Source of the DNA: Helianthus annuus
Lineage: Eukaryota > Streptophyta > Magnoliopsida > Asterales > Asteraceae
Assembly (NCBI RefSeq): GCF_002127325.2
Contig: NC_035433.2
Location: forward strand, 87,599,350-87,663,349
Reading direction: 5' to 3'
DNA length: 64,000 bases
The notes beneath the pieces are model-generated. The model was given only the letters and a program-made list of their open reading frames with translations. It was not told the origin of the DNA and did not search any database. The position numbers and the translations under genes were made by a program. This document shows, piece by piece, positions 1-11,749 of the stretch (positions within the stretch are counted from its first letter, which is position 1; each line of letters begins with the position of its first letter).

Positions 1-1332
1 GCCTTGTGGTTGTAAACAAAAAACCGAGCTTTGAAACATCTGCATTATACTACTAGGGGAATGACACTTGCTTTCACCAAGATCGCATTCCAAAAGCTTT
101 CCGACATCCGAATTCTTGCATTGATCGATAATCTGACCCCTAATCGATTTCGGATTATCGGGACGAGGTGCTCCAGCGAAACAGAAAAGCCATTTTCTAT
201 CCAAGTTCATCATTCGATCCTGCCACGCGAACACTTCAGCGTCTTTCGACGGATGAAAATAAGTTGGATACGGAATCGCAAAATCGTTCGCGTTCCATGG
301 ACTCGATTCCACAACAAGCATCGACATGTTTTTAGCAGCCGGTAAAAACAAAAGCTTGTTCCCCCAATCGGTTTCTTCTTCACTCAATCTCCTAAAATCC
401 CACGTAATCCTACCCGCAACAAGAAAATGATCTTTACCCCCCATTATTCCCCACTCGGGTCTCTTCTGTAACCAATCGACAAGATCAAGAGACGCAGCAT
501 CTCTCATCGATATATTATACCCCCAAAGAAACCTCGCGATATCAAAACCGGCATAAAAAGGGACGAATATAGCCGCGGCAAGCGAAGAATCTTTAGTCAA
601 ACACTCATACTGCTTCATCCGGTTACTAAATATAACATCCACCGCAAACTGATTCGTCGCATACCACCCATTATCCGAAAACACACCTTCCGTATTCTCC
701 AACGGAGGCCCAAGTCCAGCATTCGTCGTGAACTTACACATGTTCGTCCACTTGCTAAGACTCCTACACTGCTTAAGCATATCTTCGTTAAACCTCGACG
801 GAAGATCATGCACATACACATATCTCCCACCACAAGGATCACTTTTGTTCTCTACGGTTTTCAACGCCTTCATAAACGGAAAATCTTTCGGCTTATTAAC
901 ATCCTCAGATTTCTGTTCAACTACAGGATCTGTAACCGAATTATCAGATTTCTGTTCGGTTACAACCTCCGGTTCCGAATCCTGCGAATTTTCAACCGGA
1001 TCTGTAACCGAATTATCAGATTTCTGTTCAGCTACATCCTGTGTATCTAAATCTATATCTCTAATCTCGGGTTTATTATCATTCGCTACACGATCGATGT
1101 CAACCGGAGGGTTCGAACGAATCACTGGGACAGGATCATGAGTTCTAATCTCGGAACTAATGGAAGTAACTTGAAAAGTTCTACCACCAATAACAACAAA
1201 ATGAAAGTACAATAAAACACCCCAAAAAAAGGCACAAAGTAACCCTAACACACAGATTCTAGAGTGTTGAGATTTGTTATTCCCCTTTTCCATACGATCT
1301 GCTGGAAGATTCACCGGTGAACGGCGTCTCAT
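1..1332 (-). CDS. MUR3: MUR3-type xyloglucan galactosyltransferase (GT47), 5' part, runs off the window
   Basis: The minus strand reads open for 444 codons from ATG at 1332 to base 1, with an in-frame TGA five codons upstream, so this start is favoured (a second Met is codon 14). The product looks like a Golgi type II membrane enzyme that adds galactose to xyloglucan side chains. Visible parts are a short basic N-terminus, one membrane segment at about residues 26-47, an acidic Glu/Asp/Ser-rich stem at about 60-150, and an exostosin/GT47 catalytic domain from about 166 ([14 protein letters not shown]) onward. Blocks such as [26 protein letters not shown] and [14 protein letters not shown] match the MUR3/KATAMARI1 family as I remember it. 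The Arabidopsis protein is about 619 residues, so roughly 175 C-terminal residues lie outside the window. The stem holds near-identical 12-residue repeats ([12 protein letters not shown], about 102-113 and 126-137). No stop or frameshift is seen. It is the only host gene recognised. Confidence 0.93.
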   Translation of the reverse strand, partial: MRRRSPVNLPADRMEKGNNKSQHSRICVLGLLCAFFWGVLLYFHFVVIGGRTFQVTSISSEIRTHDPVPVIRSNPPVDIDRVANDNKPEIRDIDLDTQDVAEQKSDNSVTDPVENSQDSEPEVVTEQKSDNSVTDPVVEQKSEDVNKPKDFPFMKALKTVENKSDPCGGRYVYVHDLPSRFNEDMLKQCRSLSKWTNMCKFTTNAGLGPPLENTEGVFSDNGWYATNQFAVDVIFSNRMKQYECLTKDSSLAAAIFVPFYAGFDIARFLWGYNISMRDAASLDLVDWLQKRPEWGIMGGKDHFLVAGRITWDFRRLSEEETDWGNKLLFLPAAKNMSMLVVESSPWNANDFAIPYPTYFHPSKDAEVFAWQDRMMNLDRKWLFCFAGAPRPDNPKSIRGQIIDQCKNSDVGKLLECDLGESKCHSPSSIMQMFQSSVFCLQPQG

Positions 1333-1382
1333 CAGATTATTAAATCAACAAATCACAAACATAACGTAACAAACACGTAACC

Positions 1383-1620
1383 CTAACAAACACACAAACA
1401 CACAAACGAGCGAACGAATGGAATGAATTGAATGAATATAGATCACACCAATTGAACAAAAGGCTTAATGAAGCATAAATTGGAGGCGATTGGTGAAATT
1501 AGGGCACGAAATCTGGTGAATGCAGTGAGAAATTGAATGAAATCAACAAGTCAAAATCAATCAGATCGAGTCAATGAGAGATTACCGAATCATGAAGTGA
1601 ATGATGAAGATGATACTTAC
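1383..1620 (-). other. Candidate 5'-UTR intron of the MUR3-like gene
   Basis: Read on the minus strand, a consensus donor CCT|GTAAGT lies at 1620 and a T-rich tract ending TTTGTTAG|GG lies at 1383, some 50 nt before the start codon. The interval is 238 nt and AT-rich. Introns in 5' leaders are common in plant genes, but whether MUR3 genes have one here is inference. Confidence 0.4.
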
Positions 1621-1655
1621 AGGATCCGATTGATGAAGTGGAGGCGATGATGATG

Positions 1656-1667
1656 ATTATATATATG
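1656..1667 (-). promoter_or_regulatory. Candidate TATA box for the MUR3-like gene
   Basis: CATATATATAAT on the minus strand lies about 35 nt upstream of the candidate leader exon and 325 nt upstream of the ATG. Placement fits a TATA element, but no start site can be proven from sequence. Confidence 0.4.
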
Positions 1668-1713
1668 TGCAATCTGGTGTCGTGCTGTGTAGTCAGTAAC
1701 ATAATAGCCGGAT

Positions 1714-1817
1714 AGGCGTACGTTAGCTTGATGAGGTGTATTTTAGAGTAAGAGAGGCGTATGTTAGCGTAATGGGGGTGTATGTTAGTGCAACGAGGCG
1801 TATGTTAGTGGGGGTGT
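1714..1817. repeat. Degenerate short repeat around GGCGTATGTTAG
   Basis: Four to five variants of G-rich GYGTAYGTTAG occur within about 100 bp. Further variants (GGCGTAGGTTAG, GGCGTAGGATAG) resume at about 2545-2640, after two inserted elements. This suggests that one repeat field just upstream of the host gene was split by insertions. Confidence 0.55.
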
Positions 1818-1842
1818 GTTCAGGGTTGTAGTGAACTAATGA

Positions 1843-2348
1843 CTAGGGGTGCAAACAAGCCGAGCCGAGCCCGAGCCTTACCTTAATTGAGCTAGGCTCA
1901 TTACAACTTCCTGAAGCTGAAGCTCGGCTCGATTTTAGTAAAATTAAAACTCGAGCTCGGTTCGAAAGCTTGATCTAAGTATCTATAGCGCGAGTTAAAA
2001 CAAGCCAAAGCTCGACTCGAGCTCGCTTGTGGCTATTGTTGAGCCAAGGCTCGACTCGAGCTTGACTCGACTCGAGCTTGGCTCGACAGATGCGGAACTC
2101 GATTAAAAAAAACATCTAGATCATTCAATAAGTAATAGATAGTTTAAACCCTAAAGTATACTAAGCTCAATAAGGCTCAACGAGCCTAAATGAGCTACAC
2201 TTACAAAGCTTGATATCTAATCGATCCTAATTTCAAGCTCGGGCTCGAGCTCGATAAAGCTCGGCTCGATAAGGCTCGGCTCGTTTGAACTTTTTATCGA
2301 GCCGATCTCGAGTAGCTCACGAGCTGCTTGGCTTGTTTGCACCCCTAG
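1843..2348. mobile_element. MITE-like element with 18-bp perfect terminal inverted repeats
   Basis: The ends CTAGGGGTGCAAACAAGC (1843-1860) and GCTTGTTTGCACCCCTAG (2331-2348) are perfect inverted complements. The interior is packed with self-complementary GAGCTCG / GCTCGGCTCG motifs and has no ORF. TAGGGGTG-type ends are typical of non-autonomous hAT-like elements in plants. The flanking 8-mers CTAATGAC and GTAATCAT agree at 5 of 8 positions, so the target duplication is unclear. Confidence 0.8.
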
Positions 2349-2356
2349 TAATCATG

Positions 2357-2504
2357 GGCGGACCTTGCCTTTGGCCAGAGGGCGGCCGCACCCCTTGAAA
2401 AACAAAATTTAGCGTATATTTTAGGCAAAAAACCCGACCGTAACCCTTGAAAATATGATTAAACACCTCATCTGCACCCCTAGCAAATAAAATCTGGGTC
2501 CGCC
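2357..2504. mobile_element. Small element bounded by GGCGGACC inverted repeat
   Basis: GGCGGACC (2357-2364) and GGTCCGCC (2497-2504) are inverted complements about 148 bp apart with no coding capacity between. GTGGCGGACCCAG-like ends are common in plant hAT/MULE-derived MITEs. A 10-bp direct repeat ACTAATGACT at 1835-1844 and 2511-2520 brackets this element together with the previous one, so the two insertions appear nested or adjacent at one target. Confidence 0.55.
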
Positions 2505-2520
2505 ACGTCTACTAATGACT

Positions 2521-2926
2521 TGTAAAATGCAACTAAGAATAGGAGGGGCGTAGGTTAGTAAGTGGAAAAGAGAACACCAGTGGCGTAGGATAGCGGTGTA
2601 AGATAGCGGGAAGATGTAAAATAACGTGTAGGGGTGTCTCTATGTCTGTTTCCCCAGGACGGTGTCGGTGACCATATAACTATAGGCCACGTGGAATAAT
2701 GACGTCAGAAGGGATTGGCTAAAAATAACAAAAAGTAAAAGAAATTAATAAATTGTTGACTTGTCATGTTGCTGAAATTAGAAATAATTTAATAGCAAAT
2801 GAAAAAGTTATATTTACTGATGTGGGGATGGTGTTTCTGGCTTCTGGAATGAAAATTGACTCTTGTGGGTTGATACTTGAATATTCTTGTCTGTGGTTTG
2901 GTTTCTATGTGTTGAAGGATAACTAA
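2521..2926. other. Non-coding intergenic DNA
   Basis: This stretch carries the second part of the degenerate GYGTARGTTAG repeat field (to about 2640) followed by AT-rich DNA. No supported gene. Confidence 0.5.
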
Positions 2927-3475
2927 ATGGTATCAGGTATCGTTATTGAATTGGTATTGATACTGAATTTATCGAATTGGAATATTTTCGATACCGATTT
3001 GGTATCTACTTTTGACGTTTTCATTAGAGCGTCTCTGAGAATTTACGTACCCCGTTCGAGCTTAAAAATGTGCCCTTTCATAATGTTCTATTATTATTTA
3101 ATGAAAAAAAAAAAACAAATCAGTATTGGACTAAATAGTCCTAATGTCAAGTGGGCTAAATTCTAAACCATATAAAATGATTTGTAAATGGGCTTATATT
3201 GGAATTGGTATGTGTTTACTATTTAAAAAAAATATCATATGTATATTGTTTTTTTTAAATCGCGTGCCCCTCGAAATCACGGGTCTTGTGCGGAGGTCCT
3301 CCCCGCACACCATCAAAGCCGCCACTGGTTTTCGTTATTGGTATTTATCGGTTTTTACCATCAAATATCGGTACCATACCGTACCGGGTATTTTCGGTAT
3401 CGGTACCTGTTTATAAAGATTTTCGATACTGGTATTTTTGATACCAATATCAGTTGGTACCAAGCTCATCCCTAA
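2927..3475. repeat. Dispersed repeat rich in GGTATCGATACC-type motifs
   Basis: Both outer parts (2927-3015 and 3340-3475) are composed of GGTAT/ATACC motifs, for example GGTATCGGTACC and GGTATTTTTGATACC. The right end reads GTTGGTACCAAGCTCATCCC. An unrelated GC-richer block with CGGAGGTCCTCCCCG lies between them at about 3255-3320. It looks like a non-autonomous transposon with a later insertion, but I could not define a target duplication. Confidence 0.45.
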
Positions 3476-3617
3476 CGTGTTGTGGTTTGATACATGGAAA
3501 ATGAATCTTTCATACCGTCGAGTGTCCGCTACTAATTTGGAGTTTTGCTATATGAATAAAAGTAATTTTATGATATATTTTCAATAAGAGAAAGAGATGA
3601 ACTAAAGAAATCATTTC

Positions 3618-3812
3618 TTCTAATTCTTACACCAACTTTATTATTTTCTTTTTCCACAAATGAAAACACATTACTTAATGCTGATTCAAGCATGAGAGCA
3701 ATCTCTAGCGGTACGCATTGTTCTAGTTATTGTACATTGGGTGACAAACACATTCGCTCAAAATCTGTTTTAAGGGAAACATATTGAATACGTGCATTAG
3801 TCAAAATATTGA
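3618..3812. repeat. Left copy of an about 190-bp direct repeat flanking the 20-kb nest
   Basis: This segment is clearly homologous to 24802-24963 plus 27517-27550. Shared strings include ATTTTCTTTTTCCA, AGAGCAATCTCTAGC and ACATATTGAATACGTGC. The right copy is split by solo LTR H. Confidence 0.75.
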
Positions 3813-4760
3813 AAGGGTATGGTCTCAAATACCACGCAATCCATGCATGCACCCGAGATATCACCTGCATACGCGCGACCATGACAACTCATAAAAGTAC
3901 AGCCAGTACAAGTGACAGGAGTTTGCAGCCAACCAGCGTGCGCCATATTCTGCCCATACAACTCCCATGATGATCAATCATGCAGGGGTCCAGGGGACAA
4001 ATAGTACAACTGGATTGTGACATGTAGCAAATCAGCGTGCGTTTGCTCCGTGATCTCCACTAAAAGTTGATGACAGACTCGACAATAAGTACACTCGGCA
4101 GGCCACGTGGCACCAACCACTGTGCGTGTAACAATCCGACTATTAAAGTCAAAGTCAATGTCAAAGTCAAGACATGTCAGCATTCAGATATGTCATTTCT
4201 TACTTAAATATTACTTGTACTCTCGAACCTCGATAATCGATGTGTTAGTTAACGCTATTTTATATTACGATTTATTAATATGTGAAGTAACAATGCGATA
4301 AACGCCATTAAACGCTAATATTACTACACGCTATTCAACTTAACGCTATCACATCGTTATCGCCCCGCAACTCAAATCGCAGTTATTGGTATTGTTCTAT
4401 GTGTGTGTGTTATTATGTGCTTTACTTGTGCATGTTTATATTTATTTTGTGGTGATTGTTCGCTAACGCAATTGCAACGCAATCCCAACGCAAACTCTGA
4501 ACGCAGACTTACTTACTTGTATGTTGTTATGTGTTAGTTATGTTATTTGTGTAACTATTGATTAATGCTATCGCATCGCTTACTCGCAACTCGCCTAAAC
4601 GCAACGCAACGCTCAACGCACGAAACAAAAGTCGGAAAACTAACTCGCGACGACCAACCGATCGAATGGACATCCGACCGGATGACCATCCGATTGGATG
4701 GCCATCCGATCGAACGGCCGTCCGACCCGTCCAACTCTACACCGCCTTTCACCCCTTCAC

Positions 4761-4770
4761 CTATAAATAC
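4761..4770 (+). promoter_or_regulatory. TATA box of LTR C
   Basis: CTATAAATAC lies downstream of the CCGATCGAACGG repeats, as expected for the end of U3. Confidence 0.65.
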
Positions 4771-5506
4771 CTCACCTGTCACGTCAACTGTTCATTGATG
4801 TGACAGCTCCGTTCGACCCGTGCACTCTTAGCCTCTTTTCTCTCGATTCCTCGCGATTCTTGTAAGTTTTCACTCTAAATCTTGTACTTCCATCTTCATT
4901 ACACACTTTCTCATAATCTTCACTAACAAATCTCACAATTTCACCGTGGAATCACTCGATTTGGGCTGTTCTAAGGTGATGTCATCATGGAGTTCTTATG
5001 AACACTGAAGTGTGACTTCATCTCACCAAGAACGGTTCAGACCTGAAGGATTTTCACATCATTTTACACTGATTACAACTAAATCTAAACATTTTCCAAC
5101 TGATTTCCACTTTTCTTCAACATTTTTCACCTTTTTACTCAAAACCGTTAGAATCTGGACTCGTTCGGGCTCTCTACTCATTCTCTAGTGGAGAACCGGG
5201 CTGAGACTAGAATTCTACCAGAGAGACGACCGATTCGCGGGTTGAACATGAAACTCCGTCAAAACAGTTAAGTCTGATCGAACGGGTTGACTCTCGTTCG
5301 ATCGAACGAGTTGGACTTGATGTGATTTTCGTTGTTTAACACGTTGTCACGCCGTCTCCGTTAAACCGCAAAACTTTTCAACTTAACTGATTTTGCAAGT
5401 TATCAAACAGAAGGATGCTCATTTGAATAGCCGTCCGATCGGACGACCATCCGATCGAACGACTATTCGACCAGGTAACCTGTAATTTCAACATTTAAAC
5501 AATTTC

Positions 5507-6947
5507 TGTCACAACCCCCGGTCCCTAGTTCCCGGGAACGGGCGGCCGTGAACCAGTTTCGGTGGTATCACATTTATTTATCCAATTTAGCAGCGGAAAT
5601 TTTCATCAGGACCGTAGTTAGGAAATATTTAATCAGAGTAAACGACCATGTTTTATAACATTAAACATATGGGTAAAAACCCAAGTTTTCAATACACACG
5701 TTTCATAGGAATAAATCCTATTTATTTAATAAAAACATCCATTTTATTCTTAGGTAACTTTATTGCCACTTTTCCAAGCCTCCAGTGCTGTCCAGCTGGC
5801 TTCTATTTGGCTTTCACATTTTGTTACCTGAAACGCGTTTTAAAAACATTTTGTCAGTGGGAAATACTGGTGAGTGAATCCCAGTTTAATCAGGTTTAAA
5901 TAAAATTCACAGTGAACGGTATTGAGGGCGATCCCGTAATTACATTTGTTTCCAAGTTATATCAATTATCACCCGTTGGTACTGTCGACACCCGACTTGT
6001 GGAAATGTTACTCCTTAACCAGGTTGTAACCAATTTTGTATACAAAACCCCAACATACCCACGATAATTGTATTCTTACAAATACTCAATAACTGTCATT
6101 CGCATGGAAAAGTATGTAAGGTTTTGTAAAAACAGTTTACAAAAAGGAGATTACTCACATTGCTGTTTTAGGTTATTCTTTAGGGTTTCCTGGTGAATAT
6201 CTATAATTTACACAAATGCACGTGTGTTAGTATAATAACCCATTTTAACATTAGTAATACCCTCCCCGAGACGACATTCCAACGACTACGTCGGGCAGAA
6301 CCACGACAGCCGTTACGGAACCCTAGATCAATCGGGTAGCGTATCTAATACGTCTCCAGGGGTTATAATACTTACATCGTAGCAGAACCTCGCTATTTTA
6401 GGGGGTATAATGCCCGGGTATAGCAACGCCACTACAGAAAATTAAGAAAGAAAGAAAGGAATGAGCGAAACGGACTGAAGGCCGTTGCCTTCTATTTATA
6501 GGGCTGAAATCGCACTTTCTCGCGGCCCGCGTGGGATATGGGCAGGGCTTACGCGGCCCGCGTTGACTCCGGTCAACTGCGTAGCTTGGCTGGGTCAGCG
6601 TGTAGGTCCGCCACGATGATGACACGTGTCATCACCGGGCTGCGCCACCATTTGAGACACTCGCGGCCCGCATGAACTTAGGCTATCTTATACGCGGCCC
6701 GCATGAACTTATGATTTCAGCGGAGTCCAGTTACATCCTAATGCGGCCCGCATGAGCTTGAGGTGAGGCCTTACGCGGCCCGCCTCAGCTTAATAATTAT
6801 TGTTTTTAATTTATTTTATATATTATATTTTAATTTGGGCTCGGTTTTCACATACGGGGTGCATATAAAGACATATTGATATATTTAAAGATATATTAGG
6901 GTGTCAGAAATATTATGAGGGTGTCGGTTTTACCGAGGGTTGTTATA
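5507..6947 (-). repeat. 3' LTR of element A
   Basis: It matches 12749-13955 plus 23111-23344 at all but 10 of 1441 positions. It contains the TATA box CTATAAATAG (minus, 6492-6501) and six copies of CGCGGCCCGC or one-base variants. Its candidate intron is at 5828-6158. Small ORFs in the opposite strand of this LTR recur identically in the other LTR and are not genes. Confidence 0.95.
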
Positions 6948-6960
6948 TCCTCCCTACCTT
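6948..6960 (-). other. Polypurine tract of element A
   Basis: AAGGTAGGGAGGA on the minus strand immediately precedes the 3' LTR, the position of the plus-strand primer. Confidence 0.85.
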
Positions 6961-6983
6961 GTTTTAGAGCTCGTCCTCAAGAT

Positions 6984-9900
6984 CTACTGGAACAAGTGTG
7001 GATATTTCTTTTGCATTTCTGATTCAAGTTCCCATGTGTATTCAGGTCCTCTTTTGGAGTCCCACTTTACTTTGACCAGAACTAATCTCTTATGCTTGAG
7101 ATTCTTAATTTTTCTATCTTCAATCTGTGGAGGCCTCTCTACAAATTTGAGTTGTTCATTAACCTCTATATCTTTGAGAGGTACTACGAGTGATTCATCA
7201 GCTAGGCACTTTTTGAGATTAGATACATGAAATACATCATGTATTCCTGCCATTTCCTCTGGCAGTTGTAGCTGATAGGCTACAGGTCCTACTCTTTCAA
7301 GAATTTTGAAAGGTCCAATATACCTAGGACTAAGCTTTCCTCTTTTGATGAATCTTACTACTCCTTTCCAGGGAGAGACTTTTAATAATACTTTATCTCC
7401 TACTTGAAATTCTAATGGTTTGCGTCTGTTATCGGCATAGCTCTTTTGTCGATCACGTGCTGTTTTCAGTCGTTCCTTGACTTGAATGATTTTATCAGTT
7501 GTTTCTTGTACTATCTCGGGTCCAGATAATTGTTTTTCCCCAATTTCTGCCCAACAGACTGGGGTTCTGCACTTTCGTCCATAAAGTGCTTCGAATGGTG
7601 CAGCATTGATACTTGTGTGATAACTGTTATTATAAGAAAATTCTATTAAAGGTAAGTGTTCGTCCCAATTACCTCCAAAATCAATTACACAAGCTCTAAG
7701 CATGTCCTCCATTGTCTGAATTGTTCTTTCGCTTTGCCCGTCCGTTTGAGGATGATAAGCTGTGCTTAGATTTAACCTGGTTCCCATTGCTTTTTGGAAA
7801 CTTGACCAAAAATGAGAGGTAAAACGGCTATCCCTATCAGAAACAATTGATAAAGGAATTCCATGTAATGAAACAATTTCATTTACATATAATTTGGCTA
7901 ATTGTTCCATACTAAAGGTTTCCTTCATTGGTAAGAAATGAGCTGACTTGGTTAACCTATCTACAATCACCCAGATTGTATCATTACCTTTTCTTGTTTT
8001 AGGCAATTTGGTAACAAAATCCATTGTTATCAATTCCCATTTCCAAACTGGTATTTCTAATTGTTGTAACAATCCTGAGGGTTTCTGATGTTCAGCTTTA
8101 ACTTGTGAGCAAGTTAAACATTTAGAAACATAAGCTGCTACATCCTTTTTCATTCCTATCCACCAGAAATTTTTCCTTAAATCCTGGTACATTTTATCAC
8201 TTCCTGGATGCATCGTATATTTAGACTTATGAGCTTCTTCTAATATACGGTGACGTAAATTTCCTAATTTAGGTATCCACATTCTCTTTTTATGTAACCT
8301 CCAAATTCCATCTGTTCCTTGTTCTAATTCCTTAATCATTCCTTTTAATTTTTCAGTATCCTCCTTGGTTACTGATTCTTGTGCTTTTCTAATCTGATTG
8401 TTTAAATCTACTTGTAGATTTAATTTAAGAGAACGTTCCCTTTTTGGCTTTTCGTGATATTTTTGACTTAAAGCATCAGCCACTACGTTGGCTTTTCCTG
8501 CATGATACTGGATATTACAATCATAATCACTATGTAACTCCATCCATCGTCTTTGCCTCATATTCAGTTCTTTTTTCCCGAAGACATATCTTAAACTCTT
8601 ATGATCTGTGAATATGGTAAACTTACTACCATAAAGATAATGTCTCCAAATCTTAAGGGCAAAAATTATGGCTCCTAATTCCAAATCATGGGTTGAATAA
8701 TTTTCTTCATGACTCTTAAGCTGTCTAGATGCATAAGCTATAACCTTTTGACGTTGCATTAATACGCATCCATAACCTAACTTAGAAGCGTCACAAAATA
8801 CTACAAAGTCTTCAGTTCCTTCTGGTAACGCTAGTATGGGTGTATGGGTTAATCTTTGCTTAAGAATTCTAAAGGCTTCTTTTTGTTTTGGTCCCCATTC
8901 AAACTTAACAGATTTACAAGTTAACTTAGTTAAAGGAATGGCTATTCTAGAAAAATCTCGGATAAATCTTCTATAATAACCGGCCAATCCTAAGAAACTT
9001 CTAACCTCAGTTGGTGACTCTGGGGTTTTCCATTTGGTAATTGCCTCGATTTTTGTTGGATCTACATGAATTCCTTCATGGTTAACTAAATGTCCGAGAA
9101 ATTGTACTTGTTCTAACCAAAACTCACATTTTGAAATTTTAGCATAAAGCTTTTCCTTTCTTAATAAACTTAAAAGTAAGTGCAAGTGCTTTGCATGCGC
9201 CTCTTTACTTTTAGAGTAAATTAGAATATCATCTATGAAAACAATTATGAATTTATCCAAATATGGCTTACATATTCGGTTCATCATGTCCATAAATGCG
9301 GCTGGGGCATTGGTTAAACCAAATGGCATGACAGTAAATTCATAATGACCATACCTTGTTCTGAATGCGGTTTTAGGAATGTCCTCTTCCTGTACCTTTA
9401 GTTGATGATATCCTGATCTTAAATCGATTTTAGAGAAAAATCGAGCTCCTTGAAGTTGATCAAACAAATCATCGATTCTCGGTAATGGATACCGATTCTT
9501 AATTGTGACTTTGTTCAATTCACGGTAGTCAATGCACATACGCATTGATCCGTCCTTCTTCTTGACAAATAAAATCGGTGCTCCCCATGGCGATGAACTT
9601 GGCTGTATAAATCCTTTCTCCAACAATTCATCTAATTGTTTCTCCAGTTCTTGCATTTCAGCGGGTGCCAAACGATAAGGTGCTTTGGCAATTGGTGCTG
9701 TCCCTGGTAACAGGTGAATTCTGAATTCAACTTCCCTGTCGGGTGGTAGTCCTGGCAATTCTTCTGGAAAGACATCTGAAAATTGGGACACTACTGGAAT
9801 GTCTTTTAATTCTTTTCCTTTCGTTTTAGTGATTATAGAAATCAAATACACTATAGATCCTTTCCTTATACAACTTGCAGTTTTCATCACAGAGATGAAT

Positions 9901-11459
9901 TTAGTGGATCTAGATGGCTTATCTCCTTTAATTGTGATCTTTTCACCTCTTGGTGATTTTACCTGAATTGACTTTTGATCACATAGGATATTGGCTTTAT
10001 TGGCTATTAACCAATCCATTCCTAACACGATATCAAATCCAGCCAGATTTATTGGGTAAAGGTTTGCAATAAACGTTTGATTAAAAATTTCTATTCTTGC
10101 TCCCTGCAAGATTTCAGAAATTCTAACGGTTTCTCCATTTGCAGTTTCTACTAGACATTCTTGTGGTAGTTTAGTTAATGATTGATTTAGGAGTTTGCAA
10201 AATGAAGTATTAATAAAACTTTGGTTGGCACCAGAGTCAAATAATACTTTAGCAAAAATATCATTAACTAAAAACGTACCAGCAATTACGTCTGGAATCA
10301 TCCTGGCTTCATCTGCAGTTAAAACAAATGCTCTAGCATTTTTAGTATTCTTGTTGTTTGCAGCTGGAGTCAATTTTGGGCAGTTGGTCTTAATATGACC
10401 TTTTTCTCCACAGTTGTAGCACATTCCATTACTGGCTTTTCTTCTGCAATTTTCTTCCTTGTGTCCTGGCGCCTTACAGTAATTGCAGTAAGTAGAGCAT
10501 CTTCCAGAATGCTTCTTCTTGCAGTTCCTGCAGTATGGTGCAGAGGTAGAACCTATATTTCTACGGTTGGAATTCCCAGAACAGAATTCTTGGGTAAGCC
10601 TTTGGGTTAGGTTTCTCCTCTGGTCTTCTTCTCTAGTACGGATTAACTCATCTGTCAAGGTATTGGCTAGTTCTACAGCTTCTTCTATAGTTTGGGGTCT
10701 AGCTGCCTTGACTACATGTCTAATCTCTCCAATTAATCCCCAGATATAACGGGAGATTAATACCGGTTCAGGTGATGCAAGGGTAGGTACTATCCTAGCA
10801 TATTCAAAGAATGTGGTAGTGTAACCCTTACTGTCTACCCCGGTCATTCTAAGATTCAGAAACTTATTTGCTATCTGTTCCTTTTCATTGTGAGGGCATA
10901 ATTTCCTTTCTACCATATTTTTAAATTCCTCCCATTCCATGCTATAAATTCTATCACTTCCTCTTGACTGGAGGATAGTGTTCCACCATTCTAAGGCTGC
11001 GTTTTTAAACAGATTTGAAGCAAACATTATCTTATCTTCTTCAGCACATTTGCTTATTTTTAGAACAGCCTCAGTTTTCTCTATCCAGCGTAAGGCTACA
11101 ATGGGTCCTTCATTGCCCGAGAATTCTATTGGTTTACAGGACCAGAATTCTTTGTAAGAACAACCATATGGCATGGTTCTTCTTCTTTTGGGAATGGGCG
11201 CTTGAAGTACGGGTCCATTGTTCACGCTGTGTTCCGGTTCACTTGGTCGCTTACTACTATTCTTACTTTTATTATTCGCTTCTTGAACTGTTTGAATAAT
11301 AAATGGCATTGCATCTATAATTCCTTGTGCCACTATATGTTGAACGGCACTATTATCCATTTGGTTTCCATTGTTATTGTTGTCCGGATTCTCATTAACC
11401 ACGTTAATGTTACTCTGGTTATCGTTATTCAGATTATCCTGATTTTCCTCGTCGGCCAT
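6984..11459 (-). CDS. gag-pol polyprotein of gypsy element A
   Basis: One open frame of 1491 codons from ATG at 11459 (MADEENQ). The frame extends 28 codons upstream, but only this Met is placed right after a splice-type CAG. Domains in order: gag with the LEWWNTILQ block; two CCHC knuckles at about 323-360 ([28 protein letters not shown]); protease DSGA at about 407; reverse transcriptase with FIDD at about 739; RNase H with CDASKLGYG at about 888; integrase HHCC from about 1075 and DD-E residues near 1146, 1210 and 1246; and a chromodomain-like tail ending [17 protein letters not shown]. No stop or frameshift is visible. The frame encodes the particle protein and replication enzymes of the element. 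Length and domain order are normal for Tekay/Del chromoviruses. Confidence 0.94.
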   Translation of the reverse strand: MADEENQDNLNNDNQSNINVVNENPDNNNNGNQMDNSAVQHIVAQGIIDAMPFIIQTVQEANNKSKNSSKRPSEPEHSVNNGPVLQAPIPKRRRTMPYGCSYKEFWSCKPIEFSGNEGPIVALRWIEKTEAVLKISKCAEEDKIMFASNLFKNAALEWWNTILQSRGSDRIYSMEWEEFKNMVERKLCPHNEKEQIANKFLNLRMTGVDSKGYTTTFFEYARIVPTLASPEPVLISRYIWGLIGEIRHVVKAARPQTIEEAVELANTLTDELIRTREEDQRRNLTQRLTQEFCSGNSNRRNIGSTSAPYCRNCKKKHSGRCSTYCNYCKAPGHKEENCRRKASNGMCYNCGEKGHIKTNCPKLTPAANNKNTKNARAFVLTADEARMIPDVIAGTFLVNDIFAKVLFDSGANQSFINTSFCKLLNQSLTKLPQECLVETANGETVRISEILQGARIEIFNQTFIANLYPINLAGFDIVLGMDWLIANKANILCDQKSIQVKSPRGEKITIKGDKPSRSTKFISVMKTASCIRKGSIVYLISIITKTKGKELKDIPVVSQFSDVFPEELPGLPPDREVEFRIHLLPGTAPIAKAPYRLAPAEMQELEKQLDELLEKGFIQPSSSPWGAPILFVKKKDGSMRMCIDYRELNKVTIKNRYPLPRIDDLFDQLQGARFFSKIDLRSGYHQLKVQEEDIPKTAFRTRYGHYEFTVMPFGLTNAPAAFMDMMNRICKPYLDKFIIVFIDDILIYSKSKEAHAKHLHLLLSLLRKEKLYAKISKCEFWLEQVQFLGHLVNHEGIHVDPTKIEAITKWKTPESPTEVRSFLGLAGYYRRFIRDFSRIAIPLTKLTCKSVKFEWGPKQKEAFRILKQRLTHTPILALPEGTEDFVVFCDASKLGYGCVLMQRQKVIAYASRQLKSHEENYSTHDLELGAIIFALKIWRHYLYGSKFTIFTDHKSLRYVFGKKELNMRQRRWMELHSDYDCNIQYHAGKANVVADALSQKYHEKPKRERSLKLNLQVDLNNQIRKAQESVTKEDTEKLKGMIKELEQGTDGIWRLHKKRMWIPKLGNLRHRILEEAHKSKYTMHPGSDKMYQDLRKNFWWIGMKKDVAAYVSKCLTCSQVKAEHQKPSGLLQQLEIPVWKWELITMDFVTKLPKTRKGNDTIWVIVDRLTKSAHFLPMKETFSMEQLAKLYVNEIVSLHGIPLSIVSDRDSRFTSHFWSSFQKAMGTRLNLSTAYHPQTDGQSERTIQTMEDMLRACVIDFGGNWDEHLPLIEFSYNNSYHTSINAAPFEALYGRKCRTPVCWAEIGEKQLSGPEIVQETTDKIIQVKERLKTARDRQKSYADNRRKPLEFQVGDKVLLKVSPWKGVVRFIKRGKLSPRYIGPFKILERVGPVAYQLQLPEEMAGIHDVFHVSNLKKCLADESLVVPLKDIEVNEQLKFVERPPQIEDRKIKNLKHKRLVLVKVKWDSKRGPEYTWELESEMQKKYPHLFQ

Positions 11460-11749
11460 CTGAATTTTAAACAATTTACCAAATATTAATATCACAATTA
11501 ATATTTGAATATAGCCAATCACATGACACGCACTTTTAACCAAAAGCGTCGAGCATTGCGACTGTTACTCTATTTATATAGTATGCATCATTACACACTA
11601 GTATTGAAATTTAAATTACAATACTGACTGAAATGTAAAGCTACAATACTAATAGTAGGCATCCGTATTGTTTTTTTTTTCTAACACATACACACATATA
11701 TTTTATTTTATTATTATTATTATTACCACTACCGTTTCTGCCATCACCT

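Noticed and set aside
728..1141. 137-codon plus-strand ORF with Ser/Thr repeats
   Set aside because: It is antisense to the well-supported MUR3 coding sequence and its repeats mirror the stem repeats.
5648..5899. 83-codon ORF, identical copy at 12890-13141
   Set aside because: Lies in both LTRs of element A on the antisense strand. Identity reflects LTR duplication, not a gene family.
6398..6625. 75-codon ORF, repeated at 13640-13867
   Set aside because: LTR sequence spanning the TATA region of A. No independent support for translation.
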